Translations under genes and position numbers: made by a program | NCBI GenBank assembly: GCA_947579605.1 | Contig: OX388309.1 | Span: 19,411,071 to 19,475,070, forward strand | DNA from: Athripsodes cinereus | Lineage: Eukaryota > Arthropoda > Insecta > Trichoptera > Leptoceridae | DNA length: 64,000 bases | Reading direction: 5' to 3' | The notes under the pieces: model-generated | What the model saw: the letters and a program-made list of their open reading frames with translations, nothing else | Told to the model about the DNA's origin: nothing | Database searches by the model: none | Shown: in pieces, positions 23,421 through 34,936 of the stretch | How positions within the stretch are numbered: position 1 is the first letter of the stretch | How the letters are laid out: each line of letters begins with the position of its first letter

Positions 23421-25390
23421 ACACAGTCACAAAAAGCATTCATCTCCTACATATTTAAATTTTGTATTTTTTATCTTTTAATTTTACTTTTAATTTTTGA
23501 TGTAGATAAACATTTGCAAAGGATGGTTTCATACCTCCTATCAAAGCTTTTATTAGTAGCAATTTACTTCATCACGCATTAGCACTAAGCGAATGTCTGT
23601 ATTACATTTGTCAACTGTACTAGCAAAAATAATGTTCTCCGTATTATTGTTACCTGATGGGTAGGATATAAATTACTTGTATAATTCCAAATTTGTTTTT
23701 AGCAACGAACATGATAGATCTAAGTATAAAAATGTACCTATGTATAGTTATATTATAGTTGTATTATTATGTATGTATATTTGTATGAGTGCGCAGGTGT
23801 TTATATTTTTTGGTTTATTTTTTTGATATTTGTAAATGGAGTAAGCCGTATGTTTGGTTGAATAAATAAATAAATTTTCACAATCACATTCATAACAAAC
23901 AAATACTGCACTGTAAACTGTCCATACATGAAATAATACACAAACAAACCATTTCTCCATATAAAATAAATAATAAAAAAAAAAAAATATCCCGCCGCCA
24001 ACATATTTGCCGTAATAATATCGATAGAGAATGAGTGAGATAGTGAAAATAAGAAGTGAATGTCAAGTTTGTAATTCTGATTCCGACCTTCTGGTAGACA
24101 GTCAAATATCTACGTCTTAATCTAATTATTATTATGAGTCATAAAACAAATTGAAGTAATCTTATGTTCACGGCCATAGAACACAATGCAGTTATCCTTG
24201 TTCGGAAAATGCATTTTGGAGAACAATGTTATTATCTATAGCATTATTGTGTATAATTTTATAACACAGGGTTCACATAATTTAAATTGAACACATTTTT
24301 TACAGTGGGAAGATACAATACAGTTTACTAGCAATAACCATAATTTTGAAAATAAATTTTAATATCAATATCGGAAACTTATATCTGTGTAAATAAAGCA
24401 GTAAATACTTTAGCAGATTTACCAGATTACAAATATATTTCCGTTCTTATTTTTGATAAAGACAGCTTTAAACAACATGATGAGAGTAAACTTAACATAA
24501 AAAAAAATCATATAGGCATTATTATTTACAGTAGCAGCAAAATACGACGCGTATTTTCTTTTATTTATCACAATTCAACAATTTTTGAAGCACATAACGA
24601 CAACAATATAATTTATACGTAGGTACATTAATAGAATAATACATTTAACGAGTGGCTATAAAATTTTACTTATTTCACTGTAATATTATGTCTCTGGCTT
24701 TCCTCATACCTATCAATTGAGTCGTTTCACACAAGAATAAACGATTAGACTAACTTAAAATTTATTACATAGTAACCTAAATAAAGTTTGACATTAAGCC
24801 ATTACACAGCAAACTAAAAGCGACGACGATTACATAATTAAGCACTTCTAACGTATAATCTTTTATCGTCCATCAAAAGAAAAAACAATCGGTTTGAAGT
24901 TCATATGGGTACCGTGAAATATTGAAATGTAAGTGTAAAATATCGTGCCTAAGCTTCGTTTCCTTTATAATAGATTTACCCTTCAGTTTTAATTATTTAT
25001 ACTCACGTGAAAGTATTGTTTTGTTTTTTTTTTTCAATTTTTAGTGATATATTGACTTTATCAAAATATATAATTTTATAATATTAGAACAAAGCAATGC
25101 ACTGAAATTCCAGACAAAATTACTATAAATAATATAGATTGTATATGTTATGAATCGAAAGGAAACGACACAATTTATACTTTGCAGATAAATTCCATCG
25201 TTGCAGACTGCAATAAATTTGCATGTCTCAAATCGATTTCTTCTTATTATTTTACCAAGAATCGACCCAGTTATTGAGAGCTTCTTCAAATGTTTTTTTT
25301 AGTATAATACAAGCTGGTTTGGCTGTTAAAACTAAAATAATGATAATATATCAAGACTATCTATTCTCTAGATTTAATATTCCGTAGGCA
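23421..25390. other. AT-rich DNA without recognisable genes
   Basis: Overlapping minus frames at 23748-24105 and one at 25041-25289 are hydrophobic AT-driven translations without motifs. Nothing else recognised. Confidence 0.5.
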
Positions 25391-25672
25391 GTCTTGAATG
25401 ATGCTGTGCGCTGATGCACCCATCTGTAATCTCCAAGATACAGGAGAGACAATGGTCTAAGCCGTGTCATGTTCGGAGAATTCCCAATGATATTTGACCA
25501 AAAAGAGCACTGTTATTCCATCTGCAAGGATTCCGTCGACCCAGACGTTCCTCTTTTACAATACACCGTTCTTATAAAAACTACACCAGAGCACAGGGAA
25601 TGTCGTGGAAAAAGGTGACGCAATCGGGACAGAGTGCTCCCGAGACGAGCGTTGAGGGCAATGATGATGAGG
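25391..25672 (+). pseudogene. RTE-type LINE ORF2 3' end, copy 1 (decayed)
   Basis: This strand matches the minus strand of 47557-48121 from the GATGCTGTGCGC region to the end, including AGGAATGTCGTGGAAA, GGTGACGCAAT and the final GAGCGTTGAGGGCAATGATGATGA. About 35 bp around the 'SEWRRLVSALC' codons are deleted, and many changes break the frame. The ATGATGA end is typical of RTE elements, which end in short repeats rather than poly(A). Confidence 0.85.
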
Positions 25673-25739
25673 TAGTGCCAGCCAATCCTGCGTATACGTT
25701 GACAAATAATAGGCTTATTTATCATTCATTTCTGTAAAT

Positions 25740-26075
25740 TTTCAGTTTTCAAATGTCCTGCAAAAAGGTAAGTATTCATCAAGCACCACGTATAAGACAT
25801 TTTGCCACCCATTCATAGTGTCTTTACTTAGGTATATTGCTACGGAGGGACGATTTGCATGTTAACTACGTCCAGCAAGCTCGTCAAAACGAATGATTGG
25901 TAAATTTGATGCAAATATCTTTGTTAATTCACTTATTCTATTACTATCACGACATCCGGACAGTAAACAAACTACATTTTATAATATAAACAACTGTCTC
26001 CTCCATGCCAATAAAAAAATGGGACATTTGGAATGATTGAAAATCTAACAATTAAGAAAATTAGGATGGGAGACA
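25740..26075. repeat. Two fragments of dispersed repeat family A
   Basis: At 25740-25815 GTTTTCAAATGTCCTGCAAAAA...AAGACATTTTGCCACCC matches the reverse complement of the 41433-41690 copy. At 25985-26075 AACTGTCTCCTCCATGCCAA and following matches the same repeat in the other orientation. The family is the most frequent dispersed repeat in the window. Confidence 0.55.
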
Positions 26076-26629
26076 TAAAGTAATGTTCAATGAAAATGAC
26101 TTGAAGTCCACTGCCAGGGTACTGAACTTACTGCGATATGTTATATTTACAAACATATTCTGGACGATGCTGTATTTAAAAATAAGTCGTAAATTAATTC
26201 CCGATGTACTTTAATTTCTCCCTGAATATTATTATGAAGGAAGACGAATATAACTTGAAACGTCAGTCATACAGACAAACAAAAAGAAGAATTTAAACCG
26301 AGTGTTTGAAGATAGAAGATACACTTTGTTGCAAGAGAAAAAGAGTAAATAATTATATTACAGCTTATGTTAAGAATAATATGAAATGCAATTTTAATAA
26401 ATCTCGGGAAATTTTACATTCAGACAGAACGTACGTATGTACGTACAAAGAAGAATAAAGATAAATTGTGAAGGAGTTTTATTACATTTTACATATTTTA
26501 CATAATCTTATAATAATTCATCCATTGTACGTACATATAAATGTGTTTTATTACTATTATTCCCTGCATGCAATAAATGGACTATTAAAAATGTATGTAA
26601 ATTGAACGTGTAAAGCTTATATTATTATA
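26076..26629. other. AT-rich DNA, nothing recognised
   Basis: No gene or repeat seen. It lies directly downstream, in minus-strand sense, of the exon-like signal at 26636-26696. Confidence 0.5.
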
Positions 26630-26635
26630 ACTTAC

Positions 26636-26696
26636 CTGATGCGCTAACTAAGTCCCGAATAAAATCCGTTATTTTTTATGAATAGCAGATACTCAC
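26636..26696 (-). promoter_or_regulatory. Candidate recursive-splicing exon (61 nt)
   Basis: On the minus strand a pyrimidine tract and 3' splice site (CCTTTCTTATTGTTTCAG) is followed at once by GTGAGT, a strong 5' splice site. After 61 nt a second strong donor follows: CATCAG then GTAAGT. An acceptor fused to a reconstituted donor is the ratchet-point arrangement of recursive splicing. A second donor 61 nt on would define an RS-exon. All three frames of the 61 nt contain a stop (TAA, an immediate TGA, TAG), so inclusion would be poisonous to a coding mRNA. This is pattern-based only. A host gene on the minus strand spanning the window is implied but not shown. It could also be a small non-coding exon or chance. 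Confidence 0.35.
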
Positions 26697-26877
26697 CTGA
26701 AACAATAAGAAAGGATTCACATGACATAACAGATAAACATAAAATTTTATATTGTAAAAGCAGAATTATTGAGTGTATTAGCATAGCGTCTCCTAAGAGT
26801 GGATATAATGAACACATAGGTCATCTTCTCTGTACCATAAGAAATACATTGAAATGAAATGAAATAGAAATAAAATA

Positions 26878-28168
26878 CGAGGGCGGTCCGATAAGTACTT
26901 AGCCTCTCCGCCCGGTGGCATCACTATCACAAGAAAAATATACCATCGTGTAGTGCATTCTTGTAGACAGTAACTATCAAAATTTCGGCCGAATTGGACT
27001 TATGGTTTTGTTTTGACCGCGTGTGGAAGCGGGCGGGTCCACGGATTTTCGAAAAATGGAAAAAGAGCAATATCGGTCGGTGATTCGATTCTTGTTTTTG
27101 GAAGGGAAATCGCGCAGCGAAATCAAAGACCGCTTGGATGCTGTGTACGGTGACTCTTGTTCTTTGATAACGATCGTCAAAAATTGGTTTAAGAGTTTCG
27201 ACATGGTCGTACGTCGGTTTTTGACGAGTCACGCCCAGGTGCCCCGAAAACGGTTACCTCGGAGGATAACTTGTCAAAAATCCACGATATCGTAATGGCT
27301 TACCGCCGATTTAAGTTGCGTAAGATAGCTAAGATAATAGGCATCTCAAAAGACAAAATAGATTATACCTTTCATGAAATTTTGGACATGAGAAAGCTTT
27401 TGGCACAATGGGTGCCGCGTTTTGTCACTCCGGACAACAAGCGCAACCGTGAGACTATTTCAGAGCAGTTTTTGACGCTATTTAAGAGCAATCCGAAGGA
27501 GTTTCTGCATCGTTTCGAAGCCATTGACAAAACATAGATCCACTGGTATACGCCAAAGACCAAGGAACAGTCGAAACAGTGGATTTTACCCGGCGAACGT
27601 GCTCCAAAGAAGGCGAAGACTGTCCTATCGACCGGAAAGGTGATAGTCACCGTTTTCTGGAATTTGCAAGGTGTGATCTACATCGACTGCCTGGAGAAAG
27701 ATAAAATGATCACAAGGCTCTACTATGCCAAATAATTGGGCCGATTCGATGCCGAATTATAGAAAAAACGGCCCCATTCGACGAAGAAAAAGTGATCTTC
27801 CACCGTGACAATGCACTGGCTCACACCTCCGTTGTCGCCACGGCCAAATTGGTGGAATAGGGCTACAAACTGCTACTTTATCCAGCGTATTCTCTAGATT
27901 TGGCTTCGTGCAACTTCTTTTTGTTTCCAAACTTAAAAAAGTCACTCGCTGGGTGGAAATTTGAGTCGAATGAGGAGGTCATTGCCGCCACGGAAGCCTA
28001 CTTTGTAGACCTCGAGAAAACGTATTTTTTAGACGGATTAAAGAAGTTGGAGAATCGCTGGTTCAAGTGTATCGAGCTAAAAGAAGACTATGTTGAAAAA
28101 TAAATCACAACTTTTCCAAAATTTTCATTTTTTCTTATGTAGGCTAAGTACTTATAGGACCGCCCTCG
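26878..28168 (+). mobile_element. Mariner element (DD34D type), dead but complete
   Basis: The terminal inverted repeats 26878-26905 and 28141-28168 are 28 bp with one mismatch, starting CGAGGGCGGTCC. TA duplications flank both ends (26876-26877, 28169-28170). The length of about 1.29 kb is normal for full-length mariner. The ends are well preserved, so it could in principle be moved by a related transposase supplied elsewhere. Its own gene is broken. Confidence 0.93.
27056..28103 (+). pseudogene. Mariner transposase pseudogene
   Basis: It starts MEKEQYRSVIRFLFLEGKS, the usual mariner start, and ends KCIELKEDYVEK. In between are the helix-turn-helix part, a WVPRF linker, EAIDKT with the first aspartate, FHRDNALAHT with the second, and FFLFPNLKKSL. 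The third catalytic position reads ASCNFF: asparagine instead of aspartate, 34 residues after the second, so the ancestral class was DD34D. Two frameshifts lie near 27210-27290 and 27775-27795. Stops occur at 27535, about 27733, about 27760 and about 27858; the first replaces the tryptophan after DKT. Confidence 0.93.
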
Positions 28169-28170
28169 TA

Positions 28171-29925
28171 AATGTCGTCACAAAAATGAAGATGTTTAAT
28201 GTCCTAAAATTTGTGTCTTACGAATACCTGCAGGACATTTGAAAACTGTTATTTTACAGAAAACTAGTACCTACTTTGATATGAATAAAAACAATTAGGT
28301 AGTAATTTTGTCAAAAAAAATATATTTTTCTTTGAAAGTGAGAACGGGTTGGTAATAATCTCATTACATTTAATTACTTTGTAGTAAACATATTAAATTA
28401 AGATTAGTCAGGTTGGTAGCTGTAGGGTGCCAGGTAATGTACCGCAAAATGCTGTGTCTTATTACATATATAAGGCGAAAAACTAAATTATAATTAGCTT
28501 GTATAAAAGTAAAAGTAATAAACGAAACGAAATATTATGTTAAAGTTGCAGCTAATAATAAATCAAATAATCTCCTAGTTGATATGTTTGACTCAATGTT
28601 TAATTATAAAAACATGTTGGAACGATGATGTCAGAGGTAAAATATTATTTGATTGCATTGTTATTCATTTCAGTGTTATTAACGGAAATGTATCAATGCC
28701 AGCTTAAGCCGTGATAATTAATGATTATATATTTTATTTCAAATACACAATTTATTTGTAACAACAAAAAAGTCAAATTAATTTTGGATTCGAATTGAAC
28801 ATTAAAATGTACCTACTCAAATTATTATGATTCTTTGTATGTTAAAAATTCTAGGCAAGACTTGCAGCGATGACATGTTTGTATAGTAGGTATAATAAAT
28901 TGTCTATAAATGCTATAAAATAAACATTTTTGAATGACGTTAGGTGACAGAAGAAGAACCTACGAAAGTTCCAAAGTGAGTTTTCCATATTACGCCCCAT
29001 TGTGCAAAAGAAACGTGTCACTCAAACTTCCTTCAACGCTTTTCCTCAGTGTCTTACGTCAATTGAGCCATTTCTTCCGACGATATTTCCAGCGATTATA
29101 ATATACAATGGCCTATTTTTATTGAAAATAATGTGTTCACAAGTTAATAATTTACAAAGCGTAGTTATTCGTATAAATTCTTCAATTTTAAAGTGCAGGG
29201 ACGATAGTAGTAGTATATACTGTGTACACAGATGAATTAATTAATTGAGAATTCCGATTTGGAATCATAATATCAAAGTAAGTATTCAGTAACTATGAAA
29301 TTATTCTGAAGTAATACCATGTACTTTGTAAATAATGTATATTTGTTATATATGTATATTCCGTTGTATGATCAGAACAGTCTTTCATTATTATACAAAC
29401 ATTAATTAATATTCAATCTGGTAAAATGGTTGTTTTAACAGTAGAAGTAGTAAGAGTATATACAGATTTGCTTTAATGAAAAGTGAAAATGGTTTTTTTT
29501 TCGTTTTATAACGTAACGTATTATATAGTTGGTAATAATAATAATCGTTGTATAAAACAATGTTTTATAGGAGGAAACAGAGTCGCGGTCCCGACACAGA
29601 TTTGCATGTTGAATCACATTGTAATTAAGAGTCATGAATATTAATGCTGCACGAGATTTTCTTTGTTGTTATCCGTTCGAATATTTTTGATACTTTTTAA
29701 AGATATATAGTATGTATTATGTGCAGATATATATACGTACATCACGATTTGTGAAAATGGGATATTTATGAAAATGTGAAACATTAGAATCTCCTACGCT
29801 GATAAGAAGCGTCCCAATCACCAATGACCTCATTTACTCTTTATATGGCTATAAAATGAAACGCTGATATAAATAGTGTATTCGGCAATATTATAAAAAT
29901 ATACAAAAATATACTGTATTAAGTT

Positions 29926-29927
<2 letters not shown>
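28171..29927. other. AT-rich DNA with one short family-A fragment
   Basis: At 28215-28255 CCTGCAGGACATTTGAAAAC resembles the end part of family A. A 77-codon plus frame at 29002-29235 has slightly higher GC at its start but no motif. Nothing else recognised. Confidence 0.5.

Positions 29928-29928
<1 letters not shown>

Positions 29929-30005
<77 letters not shown>
29929..30005. repeat. CT dinucleotide microsatellite, 77 bp
   Basis: An uninterrupted CT run. It creates the Arg-Glu repeat frame on the minus strand (29830-30231), which is not a gene. Confidence 0.97.
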
Positions 30006-30008
<3 letters not shown>

Positions 30009-30039
30009 TTACATTGTGATCCATTTCTTCATTATTACC

Positions 30040-30115
30040 ATTATGAAATATCCCACAAGTGGCGTAGCCAGCAGATTGACTGCATGGACGAAATATGTAT
30101 GTCCTCCTTACACAA
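30040..30115. repeat. Dispersed repeat family A, partial copy
   Basis: ATATCCCACAAGTGGCGTAG, then CCAGCAGATTGACTGCATGG and a following CCTCC, matches the start of the 41433-41690 copy in the same orientation. Confidence 0.7.
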
Positions 30116-30440
30116 ATAAAGATGTTAAATAATTTTATACGACGTTTTATCTCCCGAGTCCCTGGTTTAGAAAAAGCCTCCTTTTCTCTAAGATCTAACA
30201 AAACTATACTATACTTACTGCTTATGTGCAAGTTGGAGATCTGTTCTTTGCTGGGGTATTAACGGAATAAAATATAATGTACCTTTGTTATTTACGTATA
30301 TTATGGTATTAAAAATGTGTCTTGCAATTTTGAGTAAAATTATTGAAACTTTTGTCCAATTATTAGTATTGTTGCTTTTTGCTAAAAAAAATACAGCTAC
30401 GAGTAGTCCCAGTAATGAAATCTAATGAAAGTATCATCAA

Positions 30441-30560
30441 ATAAGTTTTTATTTATTTATTTATTTCAATTTTACAGGATACATACAGTTGATACAAAAA
30501 ATACAATGGTCTATAACATATTTATTAACATAACCTTGGGAAAATAATGGAAAAACAGAA
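30441..30560 (-). repeat. Probable retroposon 3' end with TAAA tail
   Basis: A TTTATTTATTTATTTATTTC run (30447-30466) followed by TTTTACAGGATACATACAG looks like a LINE or SINE 3' end on the minus strand with its TAAA-repeat tail at the left. No coding remnant identified. Confidence 0.5.
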
Positions 30561-30569
30561 ATCCCATCA

Positions 30570-32447
30570 AATAGGGGAGACTCGTGTAAAAAGGATTCTT
30601 TTAAACAAACAATAATATTTTTTTTTACAAATTCTAAATGCTAATAATTTTTCATAATACTAAATGGATAAACGCAGTAGTAAAATGTACCTATATTACA
30701 TGCAGGCATTCCACTGGTTATTCGATCATTGATTATTAGTTTCCGAAAAAAAATTTATGGTAATGTGAATGAATGAACATGAGTGACATTGTAAGGATTA
30801 ATTGTGGTTTAGATATTAATCATAAAATTTACTTAAAAGTTAATGCGAGTAATATTTAAAACGTAAACAAATGTGATAGATAATTTAAATTACATAAGTT
30901 GTAAAGCTTCCTCATAAATAAAATTACTTTGTTTCAATTTAAATCATGCAGGTAGTTCCAAGATATATCACCATTTCCCCACAGTCATTAGTAACGTAGT
31001 CGAAAGTAAAGCAAATAAAATATATCTGTACCTGGTGTCAGCTATCTTTGCTACATATTATTATTCACATGCACACCTACATGTATGTAAATGCTTCAAT
31101 TGCATTATTTGAAAACATCCAGATAAAGCGCGGATCATTAAAGGCGAAGAGGCACCGTATTTGTATTTTATATTGAGGGAATGAAAAAATGATGCATACA
31201 GCTATGTATATAATATTATCAATGTACTATAACAGATTATATTTTCTTATTTTCTTGGATCAAAATAAAGATATCAATAAAATGATTTGTTATTGTTATT
31301 GCTAATGCCGTAAATATATCAAAACATTAATCTGAGTTGTGAGATAATCACTTGACATTATATTCAAAAGACATTTGTACTAAACGTAAATAAAAAGAAA
31401 ACTATTAACCCAAATAGTTTTGTTTATTTTTCAGCTGGTCTTCTGGCTACCCCACTTGTATATATAGATATGCCATGGTAGGATAATAGATTTATATGAA
31501 ATATTTTACAATATCTACACCCAGTTAAAAATGTGCATTGTTAGATTTGATTTGTAGTGGCACAGGATCCTGGAAACAACAACGAAAAAGAGCCGTTACA
31601 ATGTTGCATATCAGAACATTTTTCGATGTATATTGACTTGGTTGTAAAATAAATAATAATATTCATGCAATACAACATATTTTGAATAGATAATTAGTTA
31701 TTAAAACATACACTAACTTTGGAGGGTGTTCTTATAATAGATCATTAAACCTATATACAATATTATTATATTGCGATCCGAGATTGTTATCGAGTTGCGC
31801 AAAGCAATTAATAACTTGGATGGATATCCAATTCAAGAACGTTTCTTAATAGTTTCTTTTAAAAATTAAAACCGCAGAGCGTCCGAAAGGATCGATTTGT
31901 ATGTAGAAGCTTTTATACGATAAGCTGTATTGCCAATCTAGGTAAGCGAGAAATACGAATTCACTCCAGTTTAAGCAGATTCCATGAACAGCCATGACCC
32001 AATATATTCAAACTAATGATATCCATTTCACAGCTTAAAGACTCGTATAAAGGTATGTTACTGCGCCAAAGGAAAAATATAGATGATAATGATGTCTATA
32101 ATATCTATAAAGCTCCTTCTCTTTGTGGTCTATATGTATGTATTACAACTGCTAGTCTAGACGCTATAACTTTGAATTTGCATCCAAACTGTTGAATCGT
32201 TTGATTCAATTACCTGCCGAGTCCTCCCCCCCCCCCCTCCATTATTTTGCCCATTTCCGTCTATCTATTTTGATCGAATAAACCTTTTGTCTTTTAAATA
32301 GGGACATTAAAAATAGGTTAGAGACGTGAACGTTTAGTACTTATCTACACGAAGTTGAGGAAAATTTAACAGGCTTTTCTTTACTTAGTAACGAAATAAT
32401 AAAAATATGAAAAAGAAAAGAGACCGTATTGAAAAGTTTAATTATGG
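30570..32447. other. AT-rich DNA; small family-A fragment and a C-run
   Basis: At 31430-31482 GGCTACCCCACTTGTATATA...GCCATGG is an inverted family-A start. Around 32225-32238 is a run of about 13 C. The rest shows no gene, RNA or repeat. Confidence 0.5.
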
Positions 32448-32455
32448 CATAGTAC

Positions 32456-33357
32456 TAGAGGGTTACTCCCGGGAATTCCCGCCCGGGAATTCCCGGGAAA
32501 ACCCTCTAATTTTTATTTCCCGTTTCCCGGGAAAAAAACGAATCCTTTCCCGGGAAAAAATACAAATTATTAGTCATGCAGATTGCCATACCGATACCGA
32601 ATCTTTGTTTAGTTAACTGTAATAGTCGTGATAAACTTGTAGAAGCTGACGAATATTTTGATATGAAAATATGAAAAATAATATTAATTACCAACATAAG
32701 TGTTATACTTTAAAAAAAAAAAACTTAATTATAGCTTCAATGTATTCGTTTGAAAGAAGCATAATTATTCTAAATATAATTCGAAATCGGAGGTGTGTTT
32801 GGCCGACAATGTATAAGAATCCTACAATTTTTTGTGTTTTTTTTTTACATATTTCGAAAAGTTAGATAGTTCTTAAAAATATTAGTGCAGCCAACTGTCA
32901 TTTTTTTTGTTTTATTCATGGATATTAACCGATATAAAAAATCTTTTTTTGTTGAAATTTCTCATTTTTTAAAGTCAAAAATCTTTAAAAAGCTTTTCCA
33001 AAATCCATAACATTTTTTTGCTTGATAGGATGATCAAAAATTAAAAGTTTATATATTTTGTAAACAATTTTTATTTTGATATAACATAGAGTACCTAAAT
33101 AAATCTCGTCAGTCAGCTATTTAGTTTTTTTTGAGCAAATTACTTATATTGGTAACAAAAATTAAATTTTTTTTTATCAAATCAAAATGTTTGCAAGGGT
33201 CAACAAGTTATGAGAGTTTTTATACCAAATTTGTTGAAAATTGAATATTTATAAATATAATAATGAATTTCCCGGGATTCCCGGGAATCCCGGGAAATTC
33301 ATTTTAAAAATTCCCGTTTCCCGGGAACAAAAATAATCCGGGAAAAGATACCCTCTA
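32456..33357. mobile_element. Non-autonomous hAT-like element with CCCGGGAA repeats
   Basis: The ends read TAGAGGGT inwards from both sides (32456 and 33357). The flanking octamers CATAGTAC (32448-32455) and CATACTAC (33358-33365) differ at one base, as expected for an 8-bp hAT target duplication. Both subterminal regions (32468-32550 and 33268-33345) are packed with CCCGGGAA-type words in both orientations, typical of transposase-binding subterminal repeats. The 902-bp interior has no transposase, only A/T-rich filler. The short open frames across the left end are artefacts of the repeats. Confidence 0.8.
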
Positions 33358-33642
33358 CATACTACTTACAAGTTGCCTCGTTATTTTTATTCAACAGAGC
33401 TTTAGTGACGGGTTACAAAGGAAGAAAAAACACGAAAACTTTATAAACCTAGTCCATTAGCTAGAAGTAAGAAATAGGCAAAATTATAAAGTTCCAATGT
33501 AATATGAAAAACTTGAAGAGATTTACTTCAAATTAATAAAAAGAAAAATATAGAAGATTTTTCTTTATTAAATTTTATAAATATTATTTCTGGAATTCAC
33601 CGATGCCGGCATCTAGAAAGTAGTTTAAAACTTATATATATA

Positions 33643-34936
33643 ACGGGTTGTTCAACAAGAACTTTGTTTTTTAATTGTGGCAACACCAGCAACATGATAG
33701 TTTTGACATTTAATTTTTTGACGTATTCGTAGTGGATGCATTGGCAATTGTTGCAATGAATTCAATTTCGCTTGAAAATCGCATTAAAATAATTAAAATC
33801 CATTATGAAAATGGTGGTTCTGCTAAAGTGACATTTCGTCAAATTCGTGATATTTTCGGACAACATAATCGTCCTTCTGAGACCGCTATTAAGAATTTGG
33901 TCGCTAAATTTGAGTCGACAGGCTCGATACAAAATGTATTAACACCAACGCGTGTACGACCGGGTCGTTCAACTGAAAACATCGCAGCCGTGAGCCACAG
34001 TGTTGAAGCAGATCCAAATTTGTCAATTCCTCGACGTTCTCGACAATTGGGGTTATCCAAAACCACCACATGGCGAATTTTGCGTAAGGATTTGGCTTTG
34101 AAGCCTTACAAGGTTCAACTGGTGCAGGAATTGAAGCCGAACGACCATTCAAATCGCCGTAGATTCGCTCAATTCATTCAGGAACAACCCGCTGGTTTTT
34201 CTGAAAAAATCATTTTTTCAGACGAAGCCCATTTTCACTTGTCAGGGTACGTCAACAAGCAAAATTGCCGCATTTGGGCTTCTGAAAATCCTAGAGCAAT
34301 TATTGAGAAGCCGTTGCATGCTCAGCGTGTCACTGTATGGTGCGCTATGTGGTCTGGAGGCGTGATTGGGCCGTTTTTTTTCGAAGATGAGACTGGAAAT
34401 GCGGTAACGGTCAATGGATCACGCTATCGCAAGATGTTGACAACTCAATTTTGGCCTATTATTGATGACGTGGATATCACTGACATGTGGTTTCAACAGG
34501 ACGGTGCCACATGTCACACAGCCAATGAAACGATCAATTTATTGCAAACCAAATTTCCCGATCGCATGATTTCACGAAACTCAGCTGTTAAGTGGCCAGC
34601 CAGATCGTGTGATTTAACGCCACTGGATTATTTTTTGTGGGGCTATGTTAAGGACAGAGTCTATACGGAGCCAATCGAATCGATTGCAGCCTTAAAACTC
34701 AAAATCCGTGATGTGATTAGCGAAATAGTCCCGCCATTTTGCCAAAAAGTGATTAAAAACTTTGATGAAAGAATCGACATCTGTCAGCGTGCTCGTGGTG
34801 GACATTTGTCAGATATCATTTTTCATGCATAATTGCCAAACTTTTCTCTTTGTAATTCAATAAAAATTTTAATCATCTTCATCAAATTTTTTTGTTTTAT
34901 TTTGTTTTAAAAAACAAAGTCCTTGTTGAAAAACCC
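33643..34936 (+). mobile_element. Complete DD41D mariner-type transposon
   Basis: The terminal inverted repeats are 33645-33674 and 34907-34936: 30 bp with two mismatches, reading GGGTTnTTCAACAAG inwards. TA lies next to both ends. The left end has two extra bases (AC) before the repeat. One uninterrupted transposase gene fills the middle, and an AATAAA signal follows it at 34859. Total length is about 1.3 kb. Clean ends plus an intact gene suggest a recent arrival and possible activity. Confidence 0.92.
33732..34832 (+). CDS. Tc1/mariner-superfamily transposase, DD41D class
   Basis: Cut-and-paste transposase of 366 residues; it would bind the element's inverted repeats and move the element to TA sites. 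The N-terminal half holds two helix-turn-helix regions (about 12-65 and 85-125) separated by a RPGRS motif (76-80). The catalytic triad is complete: D164 in IIFSDEAHFH, D257 in FQQDGATCHTA and D299 in DLTPLDYFLWGYVK. 41 residues separate the last two, which marks the DD41D (rosa / Bmmar6-type) class rather than mariner DD34D or Tc1 DD34E. No stop or frameshift is seen. Met9 (MNSISLENR) is a likely alternative start, giving 358 residues. Other elements in the window have different ends, so there is no sign that it mobilises them. Confidence 0.93.
   Translation: MDALAIVAMNSISLENRIKIIKIHYENGGSAKVTFRQIRDIFGQHNRPSETAIKNLVAKFESTGSIQNVLTPTRVRPGRSTENIAAVSHSVEADPNLSIPRRSRQLGLSKTTTWRILRKDLALKPYKVQLVQELKPNDHSNRRRFAQFIQEQPAGFSEKIIFSDEAHFHLSGYVNKQNCRIWASENPRAIIEKPLHAQRVTVWCAMWSGGVIGPFFFEDETGNAVTVNGSRYRKMLTTQFWPIIDDVDITDMWFQQDGATCHTANETINLLQTKFPDRMISRNSAVKWPARSCDLTPLDYFLWGYVKDRVYTEPIESIAALKLKIRDVISEIVPPFCQKVIKNFDERIDICQRARGGHLSDIIFHA

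Noticed and set aside
25741..25775. 22-nt microexon between TTTTCAG and AAAAAG/GTAAGT
   Set aside because: The stretch matches the dispersed repeat family A, so the splice-like words are repeat sequence.
29830..30231. 133-codon minus frame with Arg-Glu repeats
   Set aside because: It is a translation of the CT microsatellite and its flanks.
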